A DNA stretch of 64,000 nt from Candidatus Leucobacter sulfamidivorax (GTDB lineage: Bacteria > Actinomycetota > Actinomycetes > Actinomycetales > Microbacteriaceae), in assembly GCA_016771945.1 (NCBI GenBank), contig QZLF01000004.1, positions 124,001-188,000 on the forward strand. The letters are read 5' to 3'. A program made the translations under genes and the position numbers. Every line of letters begins with the position of its first letter. Positions within the stretch are counted from its first letter, which is position 1. The notes under the pieces were generated by a model. It was not told the DNA's origin and did no database searches. It was given only the letters and a program-made list of their open reading frames with translations. This document shows positions 43,630 through 52,767 of this stretch, in pieces.

Positions 43630-43645
43630 CAAATATAGGAGCATC

Positions 43646-43879
43646 AACGCCCTGGCAGAGACGGTGAACGGGTACTACAAGGGCGAACTTGTTCGCGGGC
43701 CGGCCCGGTCAGGGCCATGGAAGACGGTCGAGGATCTCGAGCTCGCGACGCTCGGATGGGTGCACTGGCACAACACTCAGCGCCTCCACGGCTACCTCGG
43801 CGATATCCCACCCGCGGAGTTCGAGCAGACGTTCTATGCTGGCCAAACTGACCGCGAACAGTTGGTCGGAATCAAATAG
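43646..43879 (+). pseudogene. IS3-beta transposase orfB, 3' part
   Basis: Starts with NALAETVNGYYKGELVRGPA and continues WVHWHNTQRLHGYLGDIPPA to DREQLVGIK. It is the final quarter of the integrase domain, separated from its 5' part by IS110-B. Confidence 0.92.
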
Positions 43880-43910
43880 CGCGAGTCTCCATCAAACCCA
43901 GAGCGCTTCA

Positions 43911-45728
43911 ATGTTCGTGCTCGTCGGTTTGGCGACCGGGGTTATGCTCTGGCTGACCGGCGCAGAGATGGCTCTCGGGGTCACCGCATACTTGGTGCTC
44001 GGTATCGTGATCGTGATCACCGCGATCGACATGTTCAAAGATCTGATGCGCGGGCATTGGGGGCTCGACATTCTTGCGGTCATCGCCATGATCGCGACGC
44101 TCGCCGTACAGGAATATGTCGCGGGGCTCATCATCGCGTTGATGCTCACCGGAGGGGAAGCACTCGAAGACCTCGCCGCTCGCCGCGCGAGCCGAGAACT
44201 CGACCAACTGTTGAACCGAGCCCCAGCATTCGCGGGTCGAATTCACCCGGTAACAGGTGAGGTCGAACGCATCGCGATCGAAGAGGTGAAAGTCGGCGAC
44301 GAACTGTTGGTGCGCTCCTCAGAGATCCTCCCCGTCGACGGGGTGCTCCTATCGGATCACGCGACGATTGATGAATCATCCGTGACCGGTGAACCGATCC
44401 CGGTGAACTACCACGCGGGCGACCCACTGCTTTCTGGAACGGTCAACAGCACGACGAGCTTCACGATGCGCGCGCAGAAGGTGGCAGCCGATTCGAACTA
44501 CGCCTCGATCGTACGGTTGGTCGAGGAGGCCGTGGACTCCCGGGCACCGATGGTGCGACTCGCCGACCGTTATGCGGTGCCGTTCACCATTGTGTCATTG
44601 CTGATTGCGGGCTTCGCGTGGTTTCTCAGCGGGGACCCGGTGCGATTTGCCGAGGTGCTCGTCGTGGCGACGCCGTGCCCGCTGCTCATCGCCACCCCGG
44701 TCGCGTTTATGGGCGGGATGAGTTCCGCGGCAAAGCTCAACGTCATCATCAAAGACGGTGGCGTGTTAGAGGTGCTCGCCCGGGTTCGCTCGGCCGCGTT
44801 CGATAAAACAGGCACCCTGACCCAAGGCAAAGCCGACGTCGTCGACATTCACCCGTCCTCCCGCACCGCGACCGAAACGCTTCGCCTCGCAGCAGCCGCT
44901 GAGCAGTACTCCGTGCATGTGTTCGCCGACCCGATCGTCGCAGCCGCAAGAGCACAACAACTTGAGCTGCCAGCAGTCACGAACGCTGACGAGGTAGCAA
45001 CGAACGGTGTGCTCGCCATTCTCGCGGAGGGCACCGTGGTGCGAGTGGGCAAACCTACGTTCATCGAGGAGGCGACCGGGCCGATCGATCGCCCCGTACT
45101 CGCGGCTGGCGAGACGGCCGTGTACGTGTCGGTTGGTGAGGAACTGGCCGGTGTCATCATTTTGTCGGACCCGATTCGTGAGCAGGCTGCGGCCACCGTG
45201 TCCCGTCTGCGCCGAGCGGGTGTGGCCGAGATCGCGATGGTGACCGGTGATGTCGCACCCACCGCTAAATCGGTCGCACACGCGATCGGCATCGACACGG
45301 TTCATGCTGAAACCACTCCCCAGACCAAGGTCGAGATCGTGCAGGGCATGCGGCCGCGGCCGGTACTTATGGTCGGTGATGGGATTAATGATGCCCCCGT
45401 GCTGGCGGCAGCCGACGTGGGTATCGCGATGGCGGGACGAGGGGCGACGGTCGCGAGCGAGTCGGCCGCAGCAGTGATCACCTCGAACGACATCGCACGC
45501 GTGGCAGATGTGGCCTATGTCTCGCGGCGCACCGTGCAGATCGCGCTGCAGTCGATCTGGATGGGCATCATCATCTCAGTGGGTTTGATGCTCGTCGCCG
45601 CATTCGGTTACCTGCCCGCAGTTGTGGGGGCCCTCCTGCAAGAGATCGTCGATCTCGTCGCCATCGTGTCCGCGCTCCGAGCACTCCGCGCGCACACAGG
45701 AACGAAGCGAGACCGCGTCAGACGCTAG
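43911..45728 (+). CDS. P1B-type metal ATPase with CPL motif; 5' end displaced by IS3-beta
   Basis: 605 residues from the ATG at 43911. The original protein had 14 more residues, encoded at 41165-41206. Signatures: SVTGEPIPV, DKTGTLTQG and GDGINDAPVLAAADVGIAM. The membrane motif is ATPCPLLIATP (CPL rather than CPC), and the usual HP pair is replaced (SVHVFADPI). The target-duplicated ATG may allow translation of an almost complete pump, but no good ribosome-binding site precedes it. No HMA domain. Metal unknown. Confidence 0.85.
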   Translation: MFVLVGLATGVMLWLTGAEMALGVTAYLVLGIVIVITAIDMFKDLMRGHWGLDILAVIAMIATLAVQEYVAGLIIALMLTGGEALEDLAARRASRELDQLLNRAPAFAGRIHPVTGEVERIAIEEVKVGDELLVRSSEILPVDGVLLSDHATIDESSVTGEPIPVNYHAGDPLLSGTVNSTTSFTMRAQKVAADSNYASIVRLVEEAVDSRAPMVRLADRYAVPFTIVSLLIAGFAWFLSGDPVRFAEVLVVATPCPLLIATPVAFMGGMSSAAKLNVIIKDGGVLEVLARVRSAAFDKTGTLTQGKADVVDIHPSSRTATETLRLAAAAEQYSVHVFADPIVAAARAQQLELPAVTNADEVATNGVLAILAEGTVVRVGKPTFIEEATGPIDRPVLAAGETAVYVSVGEELAGVIILSDPIREQAAATVSRLRRAGVAEIAMVTGDVAPTAKSVAHAIGIDTVHAETTPQTKVEIVQGMRPRPVLMVGDGINDAPVLAAADVGIAMAGRGATVASESAAAVITSNDIARVADVAYVSRRTVQIALQSIWMGIIISVGLMLVAAFGYLPAVVGALLQEIVDLVAIVSALRALRAHTGTKRDRVRR

Positions 45729-45828
45729 CGTCGGCGATTTCAGTGACACGAAATGCCTGACGCGAGCTCGTTCCAGCTGCCTGACCATCACCTCGGTAGT
45801 TTCATTCACACTTACAGGATGGCGATAG

Positions 45829-45860
45829 TTGCCCAACGGGCATATTTGCCCATTGGGCAA
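45829..45860 (+). promoter_or_regulatory. 32-bp operator palindrome of the TetR/MMPL unit
   Basis: TTGCCCAACGGGCA and TGCCCATTGGGCAA flank TATT: 14-bp arms with one mismatch, 22 bases before the TetR start. TTGCCCA half-sites appear twice on each strand, consistent with two bound dimers. Confidence 0.8.
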
Positions 45861-45881
45861 TTGTGTGGTTAAGGTGTGATC

Positions 45882-46454
45882 ATGACAGAACCTAGCCACC
45901 GCGATTGGAAGCGCCAACAGACCTCGCATGCGCTCGCGCGCGCAGCATTCGAGCTGACACGTGAGCACGGGCTTGAGGGCTACACGATTGATGATGTCGT
46001 GGGGCGGGCCGGCGTGTCACGTCGAACCTTTGCGAACTACTTCTCGAATAAGGAGGAAGCGGTTACGGCGCTCGCGCTCGAGCAGCTGCACCAGGGAATT
46101 TCCTCGATGCCCGAGCTGCCCGCCGACACTGCGTTGTTGGACTGGGTGAAGGGCCTTGCGATTCATCAGCTCTCCGGGGGCCTGTTGGACCTTCTCTTCC
46201 AGCTTCGAGACCTTGCGGAGGCGGATCCGGCACTGCGACCGTACCTGGAGAGCGTGCACGCTCAGATTCGCCGCACCGCACAACACGTTGTCGGAGAGCG
46301 CGCAGGGAATTCGGTCTCGAAACTCACGTCACACATTATTGTCGGTGCCGCGTATGGGGCACTGAGTTCTCTCATCGATGGGGCAGTGTCGCCGCCGAGT
46401 TCGCCCGGCGAGTTCGTCGAGAAGGTCTTCTCGAGACTCAAGTCCGGTCTCTGA
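45882..46454 (+). CDS. TetR-family repressor
   Basis: 190 residues. The N-terminal helix-turn-helix has TIDDVVGRAGVSRRTFANYF, followed by SNKEEAVTAL, and the C-terminal ligand domain belongs to the MftR-like group. ATG at 45882; GTG at 45876 is possible. Upstream of the MMPL exporter on the same strand, with a large palindromic operator in front. Confidence 0.9.
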   Translation: MTEPSHRDWKRQQTSHALARAAFELTREHGLEGYTIDDVVGRAGVSRRTFANYFSNKEEAVTALALEQLHQGISSMPELPADTALLDWVKGLAIHQLSGGLLDLLFQLRDLAEADPALRPYLESVHAQIRRTAQHVVGERAGNSVSKLTSHIIVGAAYGALSSLIDGAVSPPSSPGEFVEKVFSRLKSGL

Positions 46455-46519
46455 TTTTTTCATCTTGAGCGTGATCTGTTGCTGCTCGCGCTGCTTTCCC
46501 CCGCCAGAAAGGCTTTTCG

Positions 46520-48898
46520 ATGTCAATATTCCTGTACCGTTTGGGGCGCTTCTCCTACCGGCGCCCGTGGGTGTTTCTGATCACCTGGTTCCTCATTCTC
46601 GGGAGCGTCATCACGTTGGCGATCACGGGCGGGGTGAAGATCAGTTCTGCGATCACGATCGATGGGACAGAGAGTCAAGCCGTCATCGAAGAGCTTCGTT
46701 CTGAGTTTCCTGACACCGCTGGCGGGCAGGGCACGATCGTGTTCACGAGCCCGTCTGGTGAGCGAGTCGACGAGGGGGCGAGCGCAGAAGCGATCCGCTC
46801 GTCACTCACGGCCATCTCGGCCAACGAGTTCGTGGTGGAGCGCAGCACAGAGAATCTCGCAGCAGTCATGCCGAAACCTGAGGACGCCACCGGTCCGATA
46901 GCGCCTGGTGATGCGCCACAACCACCCGAGCAGATGCAAGGTCATGCCGGGCAACAGGTCTCCCCAGCTGAGCAAGAAATGATGATGCAGCAGGCTCTCC
47001 GGCAGCAGGGAATGCTCGCCCCCGGTGTGCTCATCTCTGACGACGGAACTGTGGCGCTCATGCAGATCCAGTTCTCTCTGCAAGTCGAAGACCTTCCTGC
47101 AGGTGTGATCGACGACGTGGTCACTACTGCGACACAACACGCCGAAGAAGTCGGAATCATGGCTCTGCCGACCGAGTCTCTGAAACCTCACGAACCTCCT
47201 CTGGGCGGGCATGAAGCGTTGGGGTTGTTGGTGGCAGGTCTTGTGCTCTTCCTCACCCTGGGTTCACTCCGGGCTGCAGGCCTGCCACTTGTTACCGGGG
47301 TGCTCGGTGTCGCGGTCGGTCTGGGTGGCGCATTCGCCCTGTCGAACACCGTTGAACTCACCAGTGCGACACCGGTGCTTGCGCTCATGATCGGGCTCGC
47401 CGTCGGCCTCGACTACGCCCTCTTCATCGTCAACCGGCAACGGCACCTCATTCTCCGCGAAGGGCTTTCTGCAGCGGAGGCAGCCGGTCGAGCATTAGGG
47501 ACCGCTGGTAGTGCGGTAGCTTTCGCAGGTCTCATCGTGGTCATCGCTCTCGGCGGGTTGACGCTGATCGGGATATCTTTTCTCACCACCATGGCACTCG
47601 TGGCTGCGGCAACTGTGCTTCTGGCGGTACTCATCGCGCTCACCCTGCTCCCGTCCCTGTTGGGAATCGTCGGTGAACGAATTCTCAGCCCGCGGGCACG
47701 GCAGAGACAGCAGCAGCGCAGTTACGTACAACGTCACGGTTTCGCCCACACATTCGCCTCCGGCGTGGTGAAGGGGCGGTGGGCCGTCATCATCGGCGTT
47801 GTCGCACTCCTGGGGGTCGCCGCCATCCCTATGACTCAGATGTCTCTCGGCATGCCCAATGGATCCACCGCAAATCTCGATACGACCGAGCGGCAGGCAT
47901 CCGACGCCGTCACCCGGGGTTTCGGTGAGGGCTACAACGCACCGCTCATCACCGTCATTCATGCACCAGACGGAGAACACTTCGACGCCACCGAACTCCC
48001 TGCCATTGCCGAATCACTCGAACGCGGTGAGTCTGTCGAGACAGTTAGGCCCATGGGGCTTTCTCCCGACGACACGCTCGCACTCTTCACCGTCATCCCT
48101 ACTGAAGGAGCCGATGCTGAGTCAACAACCACGCTCGTGCACACGTTGCGCGCAGATTCCGGTGATCTCACCGGAATCGCCGGAACAACCATTGGTGTCA
48201 CAGGTCTCACTGCGATCAATCTCGATATTTCCGAGAAACTCGCGAGCGTGCTCCCGCTCTACATCACCATCATCGTCATCCTCTCGTTGCTGGTGCTGCT
48301 CGTGGTCTTCCGTTCGATCCTGATCCCGATTAAAGCAACCGTGGGGTTCTTGCTGACCATTGGCGCGACGTTCGGGATCATGACCGCGATCTTCCAGTGG
48401 GGATGGCTGAAAGACCTCGTCGGCATCGACACGGCTGGCCCGATCCTCAGTTTCCTTCCCATCATGGTCACTGGCATCTTGTATGGCCTTGCAATGGACT
48501 ACGAGATGTTCCTTGTCAGTTCTATGCGTGAAGCCCACGTGCACGGGCACCAGGGAGCCCAAGCCGTCATCCGCGGGTTCGAACAGTCCAGTCGTGTCGT
48601 GGTTGCTGCCGCCGCGATTATGGTCTCAGTGTTTGCCGGGTTCATCTTCAGCGAAGACAGCATGGTGAAACAATTTGGGTTAGCGCTGGCTGTCGGAATA
48701 TTGATTGATGCGTTCTTGATCCGCATGACACTCGTCCCAGCCCTCATGGCAACACTTGGACGCGCAGCATGGTGGACACCGAAATGGCTCGACAAGATCC
48801 TCCCGAACCTGGATATCGAAGGTGACCGCCTCACGGACTACCTTCGCACACAGCGAGGTCTCACCCGAACGCACAGGGCCGAACAATCAAATGGATAA
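46520..48898 (+). CDS. MMPL-family transporter (RND superfamily)
   Basis: 792 residues with about 12 membrane helices in two halves. Each half has a large extracytoplasmic loop (about 38-225 and 470-590). The family motif GLAVGLDYALFIVNRQRHL and its second-half counterpart GILYGLAMDYEMFLVSSMRE carry the proton-relay Asp-Tyr pairs. The first loop has a Gln-rich stretch (about 145-165). It probably exports a lipid or drug under TetR control. Confidence 0.93.
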   Translation: MSIFLYRLGRFSYRRPWVFLITWFLILGSVITLAITGGVKISSAITIDGTESQAVIEELRSEFPDTAGGQGTIVFTSPSGERVDEGASAEAIRSSLTAISANEFVVERSTENLAAVMPKPEDATGPIAPGDAPQPPEQMQGHAGQQVSPAEQEMMMQQALRQQGMLAPGVLISDDGTVALMQIQFSLQVEDLPAGVIDDVVTTATQHAEEVGIMALPTESLKPHEPPLGGHEALGLLVAGLVLFLTLGSLRAAGLPLVTGVLGVAVGLGGAFALSNTVELTSATPVLALMIGLAVGLDYALFIVNRQRHLILREGLSAAEAAGRALGTAGSAVAFAGLIVVIALGGLTLIGISFLTTMALVAAATVLLAVLIALTLLPSLLGIVGERILSPRARQRQQQRSYVQRHGFAHTFASGVVKGRWAVIIGVVALLGVAAIPMTQMSLGMPNGSTANLDTTERQASDAVTRGFGEGYNAPLITVIHAPDGEHFDATELPAIAESLERGESVETVRPMGLSPDDTLALFTVIPTEGADAESTTTLVHTLRADSGDLTGIAGTTIGVTGLTAINLDISEKLASVLPLYITIIVILSLLVLLVVFRSILIPIKATVGFLLTIGATFGIMTAIFQWGWLKDLVGIDTAGPILSFLPIMVTGILYGLAMDYEMFLVSSMREAHVHGHQGAQAVIRGFEQSSRVVVAAAAIMVSVFAGFIFSEDSMVKQFGLALAVGILIDAFLIRMTLVPALMATLGRAAWWTPKWLDKILPNLDIEGDRLTDYLRTQRGLTRTHRAEQSNG

Positions 48899-49025
48899 CA
48901 CACCCTCGCACGGCTGACATGCCGTGAGCATCCAGCCCACCAGGCGATTTTTCTACGCTGCCAACACCGCGAAGGAAGCACTAGCCCAAGAAGACACCGA
49001 AACTTCACCATACGTCGGGCAGTTC

Positions 49026-49856
49026 TCACCGATAATTGCCAGGACCCAGACCATGCATGAAGCGATTGAGCCGATCGCTTTCGACTACGTGAAGTTCATC
49101 ATTGTCCGTGCTGGCAGTGCGCTGTTGTTTAGTGAGTATCGATTCATCCATGGCCGCACTTCCGTCAACAATCATGCCGTCGGCCGGCACGCTGCCGCCC
49201 GGGCGCACGATCACGAGATCATCAACGCGCAACTCCGCCGGGCTCACCGTGACGGCCGTTTCACCCTCGACCCGCTCGGCTTCGTCGGGCAAAAGCGCAG
49301 CGAGGGAGTCGAGCGCAGAAGTGGTCTGGGCGAGCGAACGCATCTCGATCCAGTGCCCGAGCAGCATAATGACCACCAGCAGCGCGAGTTCCCACCAGAA
49401 TTCGAGCTCGTGATGCAACAGCCCGAGTGGTGCGCCCCACGATGCGAGGAAGGCCACGGTGATGCCCAGGGCGATCAGCAGCATCATGCCCGGTTTGCGG
49501 GCCTTGATTTCGCTCACCGTGCCCGTCAAGAATGGGGAGCCGCCCCAGACATACATCACGGTGCCGATAACAGGTGCGATCCAGGTGGCCCAGCCTGGTA
49601 CTGAATGGCCGAGGATCATGGCAAACATTGGCGAGAACGCGACGACTGGCACCGCGAGCACGAGATTCACCCAGAACAGGCGCCGAAACTGTGCCACATG
49701 ATCGCCGTGGCCGCCGTGACCGCAGTGGCCCATATGGCCAGCGTGACCACCGTGATCCTCGTGCCCAGTGCGCTCGTGGTGCTCGTGGTGCTCGTGGTGC
49801 TCGTGGCCACTGTGAGGCCCGTGGTCGTGCCCGTGGCCCGAGTGTGGCTTCGTCAT
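49026..49856 (-). pseudogene. CopB-like copper ATPase, truncated
   Basis: Starts with a His-rich metal-binding region (MTKPHSGHGHDHG, then HHEHHEHHE). It continues through the first membrane helices (GTVMYVWGGSPFLTG) to the actuator, VPADGMIVDGSAAMDES, and then runs into unrelated sequence. The phosphorylation and ATP-binding domains are missing, so it cannot pump. The full frame extends to 50000, but the ATG at 49856 is the natural start. Confidence 0.88.
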
Positions 49857-49859
49857 ACT

Positions 49860-50106
49860 CAAGGCGCTCCCGCTCGCGGTCACCCACTCAGGTGATTCTG
49901 ATTCGACGGGTGCGCTCTGTGGCAACATCCTTGGTGCGCTGCATGGAGAAGAATCGTTGCCGCCGCAGCTGGTGTTTGAGGTTGAAGGTCGGGGCACCAT
50001 CCTCGAACTTACAGATGACTTTGTCTACGAGTTCACTCGCGGGCATGAACTGCAGGGCGAATACGGCCTGTACACACGCTGGACCACACGGTATCCCGGT
50101 TGGTGA
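49860..50106 (+). pseudogene. ADP-ribosylglycohydrolase C-terminal remnant
   Basis: The plus strand encodes HSGDSDSTGALCGNILGALH, then EVEGRGTILELTDDFVYEF, ending YPGW and a stop. The SGDSDSTG motif is the metal-binding signature of ADP-ribosylglycohydrolases. The N-terminal two-thirds are absent and there is no start codon. Its 5' break coincides with the CopB-like gene start. Confidence 0.75.
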
Positions 50107-50256
50107 GCGCATGGCTCGAACCTCCCAGACATTCGCGTTGACCGCATGAGGATTCGCACGGCTTCTCGGCTGCGGAGGTAACGAAACTGCACGCATCGGG
50201 GCCTCGGGATGCTTCAGGATCTCGAAAGTACAAAGGCTGCCGGGAGCCTCCGTGCT

Positions 50257-50802
50257 CTATTCGACGATACGAGTACCCTCGAACGTCATTGCCTCATGAG
50301 TTTCGCCCTCGAGTGTTACCGTCACAAATCCAGAAATCTGGTGCCTCTTGTCATCTTGCGTTGACCAATCGACCTGCATCGGCATCTCTTTCTCTGTGTC
50401 AGCAGCTGCGGTGCAGGTTGCAGAGGCTAGCTCCTCGTCGTAATCGCAGTTCCAGAGCGCATCATCGCTCGTGAGAATCGTGAGTGTGGTGAGGCTCGTC
50501 TTCGTAATGTCGAAAACTCCGTCTGCCGGTGGCGCACCCCAGATGTAGTCCTGGACAGTCACTTCGTAACGACCGGTGACGACATCAATCGGGGTGACAT
50601 ACCCACCGCTTGCCCTATCGCCCAACGAGATGCCGCCGCCGACACGACCATCAGCGGTGGTTCTCATGCACCCCGAAAGTCCTGCGATGGCGACGCATGC
50701 AACGAGCAACCCGACGGCTGCGCGGGGAAAAGGAAGGTTCTGCGTAGTTATCCTTTGTGGTGCGAGTGTGAAGGAGGAAAGAGCCGATTCGACATCACTC
50801 AC
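50257..50802 (-). CDS. Putative lipoprotein
   Basis: 181 residues. After a long polar n-region comes a hydrophobic stretch ending in a lipobox (AIAGLSGC, Cys near 45). The mature part contains VTGRYEVTVQDYIWGAPPADG and ends with a beta-rich domain. I do not recognise a family. Similar actinobacterial lipoproteins exist with unknown roles. A later start is likely, nearer PFPRAAVG. Confidence 0.7.
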   Translation of the reverse strand: MSDVESALSSFTLAPQRITTQNLPFPRAAVGLLVACVAIAGLSGCMRTTADGRVGGGISLGDRASGGYVTPIDVVTGRYEVTVQDYIWGAPPADGVFDITKTSLTTLTILTSDDALWNCDYDEELASATCTAAADTEKEMPMQVDWSTQDDKRHQISGFVTVTLEGETHEAMTFEGTRIVE

Positions 50803-50902
50803 ACCGTATTACAGTTTTCGGCCGCAAGCATGGGTATGCACACACGCGGCTCACCGCGTAGGTGCCTGCTGAAGACCAGATTTCAACCCGTGTCAGAGAG
50901 CC

Positions 50903-51271
50903 TTAACGGATGATTGCGACGCCGGTCGCCTGGGCTGCCTGCTCGAGGGAGCCGAGATTCGTGAGGTTGGTGAAACCTGCCTGTTCCATGAGCGTGATCG
51001 CCTGGCCGGCGCGGTTACCAGAGCGGCAGTAGACGAGGTACTCGGCCTCAGGGTCGAGGGTTGGGATCGCCTTGGCAACCTCACCGCTGTTGAAGTCGAG
51101 CAACTGTGAGCCTTCGAGGTGACCTGCGGCGTGTTCGTCGGCGGTGCGCACATCGAGGATGATCGTGTTTGCGCCGACCTCCACGGAGCCTGCGACGGGC
51201 CCTGCCGAGCAAGCAGTCAGGCCAAGCATTAGTGCGGATGCGGCGAGGGGGAGGAGGATGATGCGACGCAT
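50903..51271 (-). CDS. Rhodanese-domain lipoprotein
   Basis: 122 residues. The signal peptide has a lipobox (MLGLTAC), followed by a single rhodanese domain. The active-site loop is VYCRSGNRAGQA with the persulfide-carrying Cys; substrate motifs are ILDVRTADEHAAGHLEGS. A surface-tethered sulfur transferase, last gene of the sulfur operon that starts at 54972. Confidence 0.9.
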   Translation of the reverse strand: MRRIILLPLAASALMLGLTACSAGPVAGSVEVGANTIILDVRTADEHAAGHLEGSQLLDFNSGEVAKAIPTLDPEAEYLVYCRSGNRAGQAITLMEQAGFTNLTNLGSLEQAAQATGVAIIR

Positions 51272-51333
51272 GATGCGGTCCTTTCGTGACGGGTGAGGGT
51301 GGTGAGCGAAGCACTGGGGTGACTGTTCGGCGA

Positions 51334-51915
51334 TTAGAAATGTTTGCGGGATTGGGTGAATGCGGTGACGACAGGATCTTCCGCGTGATAATCGCAGGTG
51401 CCGCCGGGACAATACATAGGTGGTTGTTTACCGAACCGCTTCTGTAATACACACCCGACGCAGATGCCGAACGCGGTCTCGAGAAAGAGCAGGATGAGGC
51501 ACACGCTGCAGAGCGCGAGGGTGACCCAGAGCGGGGCGGCGAAAAGTCCCATGCTGGCACAGGAGACCGCGGCCAAGGCGAACCCGAGCCACCAGGCGAA
51601 TTCCTTCTGTGAGGCTCCCACCCACTCGGGCCGCTGGCGGCTGACGACCAGGCGGCCGAGGACCAGGGTGGGGGACCAGCGGTCGCCGGCCACGACGCGG
51701 AGCAGCATGTCGAGCATGAAGAACATGCCGAATGGCTGGAGAGGCTGCATGGACTCAGTGAAGAAAGCGGTCGCGAACGCGGCACCGCCGAGTAGGAAGA
51801 GGATGCCCGCTGCCGCCCGAACCGCGCGCTCGTTGATCACCGGAACCGCGTAGCCGGGCACGATCGTGCCGATGCGGGGTCGCGCTGTCTGTGCGGAAGG
51901 GGGTGCGGGTGCCAC
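51334..51915 (-). CDS. DUF4395 membrane protein
   Basis: 193 residues with about four membrane helices. It has the N-terminal VINERAVRAAAGILFLLGG and a C-terminal cysteine-bearing stretch (FGICVGCVLQKRFG, then YCPGGTCDYH). DUF4395 proteins are regularly found beside rhodanese and TauE genes. Role unknown but likely in sulfur or redox transport. Confidence 0.88.
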   Translation of the reverse strand: MAPAPPSAQTARPRIGTIVPGYAVPVINERAVRAAAGILFLLGGAAFATAFFTESMQPLQPFGMFFMLDMLLRVVAGDRWSPTLVLGRLVVSRQRPEWVGASQKEFAWWLGFALAAVSCASMGLFAAPLWVTLALCSVCLILLFLETAFGICVGCVLQKRFGKQPPMYCPGGTCDYHAEDPVVTAFTQSRKHF

Positions 51916-51950
51916 AACGGCCTTTCTGGTGAGACGGGGCCAGTTGGAGA

Positions 51951-52742
51951 TCAGGCGCCGGTGAGGGAGGTGATGAGTGGGGGGAGTTCTTGCACGAGCA
52001 CGAACGCGCCCATCACGAGCACGAAGATGCCGAACCCCTTGCGGAGTGCGCGTTCGGGCACTCGGCCAGCGAGGGCGACGCCCGCGAACGAGCCCGCGAT
52101 CGCGGTCGCGGTGAACGCGAGCACGATCGGCCAGTTCAGCTGCACCGAGAAGAGGTAGCCGCCGAGTCCGGCGAATGACTTCATCGTGATGACCAGCAGT
52201 GAGGTGCCAACGGCGATGGCCATGGGGAGGCCACCGAGCAGGTTCAAGGCCGGCACGATGAGGAACCCGCCGCCCGCGCCGACAAGGCCGGTGGCGATGC
52301 CGACCAGGAACCCGTCGAGCAGGATGCGTACGAGCGCGGGTGTGTGCTCGGCAGCCGAGCTTTTCGCGGCCTGGTTTTTTCTACCGCGGATCATCGCGGT
52401 CGCCGTGACGATCATCATGACCGCGAACAAGACCATCAGGATCGCGCCCGGGATCAACCCACCGAGAATGCCGCCCGCGAACGCCCCGGCCATGCCCGCG
52501 ACGCCGAAGAGCAGCCCGGCCTTCCAGCGCACCCTCCCCGCTTTGGCGTGCCCAATCATGCTGACGGCGCTGGTCGCGCCCACGATGAAGAGGGACGCGG
52601 CGATCGCTTCGCGCGGCGGCATGCCCAGCACGTACGTGAGGATCGGGACGGTAAGGATCGATCCGCCTCCACCGAGGAGCCCCAGGGAGACCCCAACCAG
52701 CGCCGCAAGGGCGAGCGCGATGATGATGAGTTGGGGTTCCAC
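51951..52742 (-). CDS. TauE/SafE-family sulfite exporter-like permease
   Basis: 263 residues with about eight membrane segments. The two repeats carry the glycine-rich motifs LGLLGGGGSILTVPIL and TGLVGAGGGFLIVPAL. It should export a sulfur oxyanion produced by the adjacent persulfide-oxidising enzyme. GTG at 52742 with GGAG upstream; 25 bases follow the upstream stop. Confidence 0.9.
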   Translation of the reverse strand: MEPQLIIIALALAALVGVSLGLLGGGGSILTVPILTYVLGMPPREAIAASLFIVGATSAVSMIGHAKAGRVRWKAGLLFGVAGMAGAFAGGILGGLIPGAILMVLFAVMMIVTATAMIRGRKNQAAKSSAAEHTPALVRILLDGFLVGIATGLVGAGGGFLIVPALNLLGGLPMAIAVGTSLLVITMKSFAGLGGYLFSVQLNWPIVLAFTATAIAGSFAGVALAGRVPERALRKGFGIFVLVMGAFVLVQELPPLITSLTGA

Positions 52743-52767
52743 TGGGTGCTCCTCAGCGTGGCGATGG

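Larger units (their letters stand above)
42295..43645 (+). mobile_element. IS110-family element, copy B (1351 bp)
   Basis: From TGTCAGTCTG to TATAGGAGCATC. It lies between TATGAC and AACGCC of the IS3-beta orfB codons for Tyr-Asp|Asn-Ala. The left non-coding end is 264 bp and the right 16 bp. Joining 42294 to 43646 restores an uninterrupted orfB frame. Confidence 0.95.
41210..43910 (+). mobile_element. IS3-family element (IS3-beta), interrupted by IS110 copy B
   Basis: Terminal repeats TGAAGCGCTCTGGGTTTG and its complement ending CAGAGCGCTTCA. The target duplication is ATG. The IS is about 1350 bp without IS110-B. A second copy with further insertions is at 57273-61392. Confidence 0.93.

Noticed and set aside
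26880-45728. Integrative conjugative element or prophage
   Set aside because: No relaxase, type IV secretion, integrase, terminase or structural phage genes were seen in the window.
48899-49025. Possible small gene after the MMPL transporter
   Set aside because: The only frame ends quickly and has no start signal; considered a rearrangement scar.
49757-49805. Tandem GTGCTCGTG-like repeat
   Set aside because: It encodes the His-rich metal-binding start of the truncated CopB-like protein on the minus strand; not a separate element.
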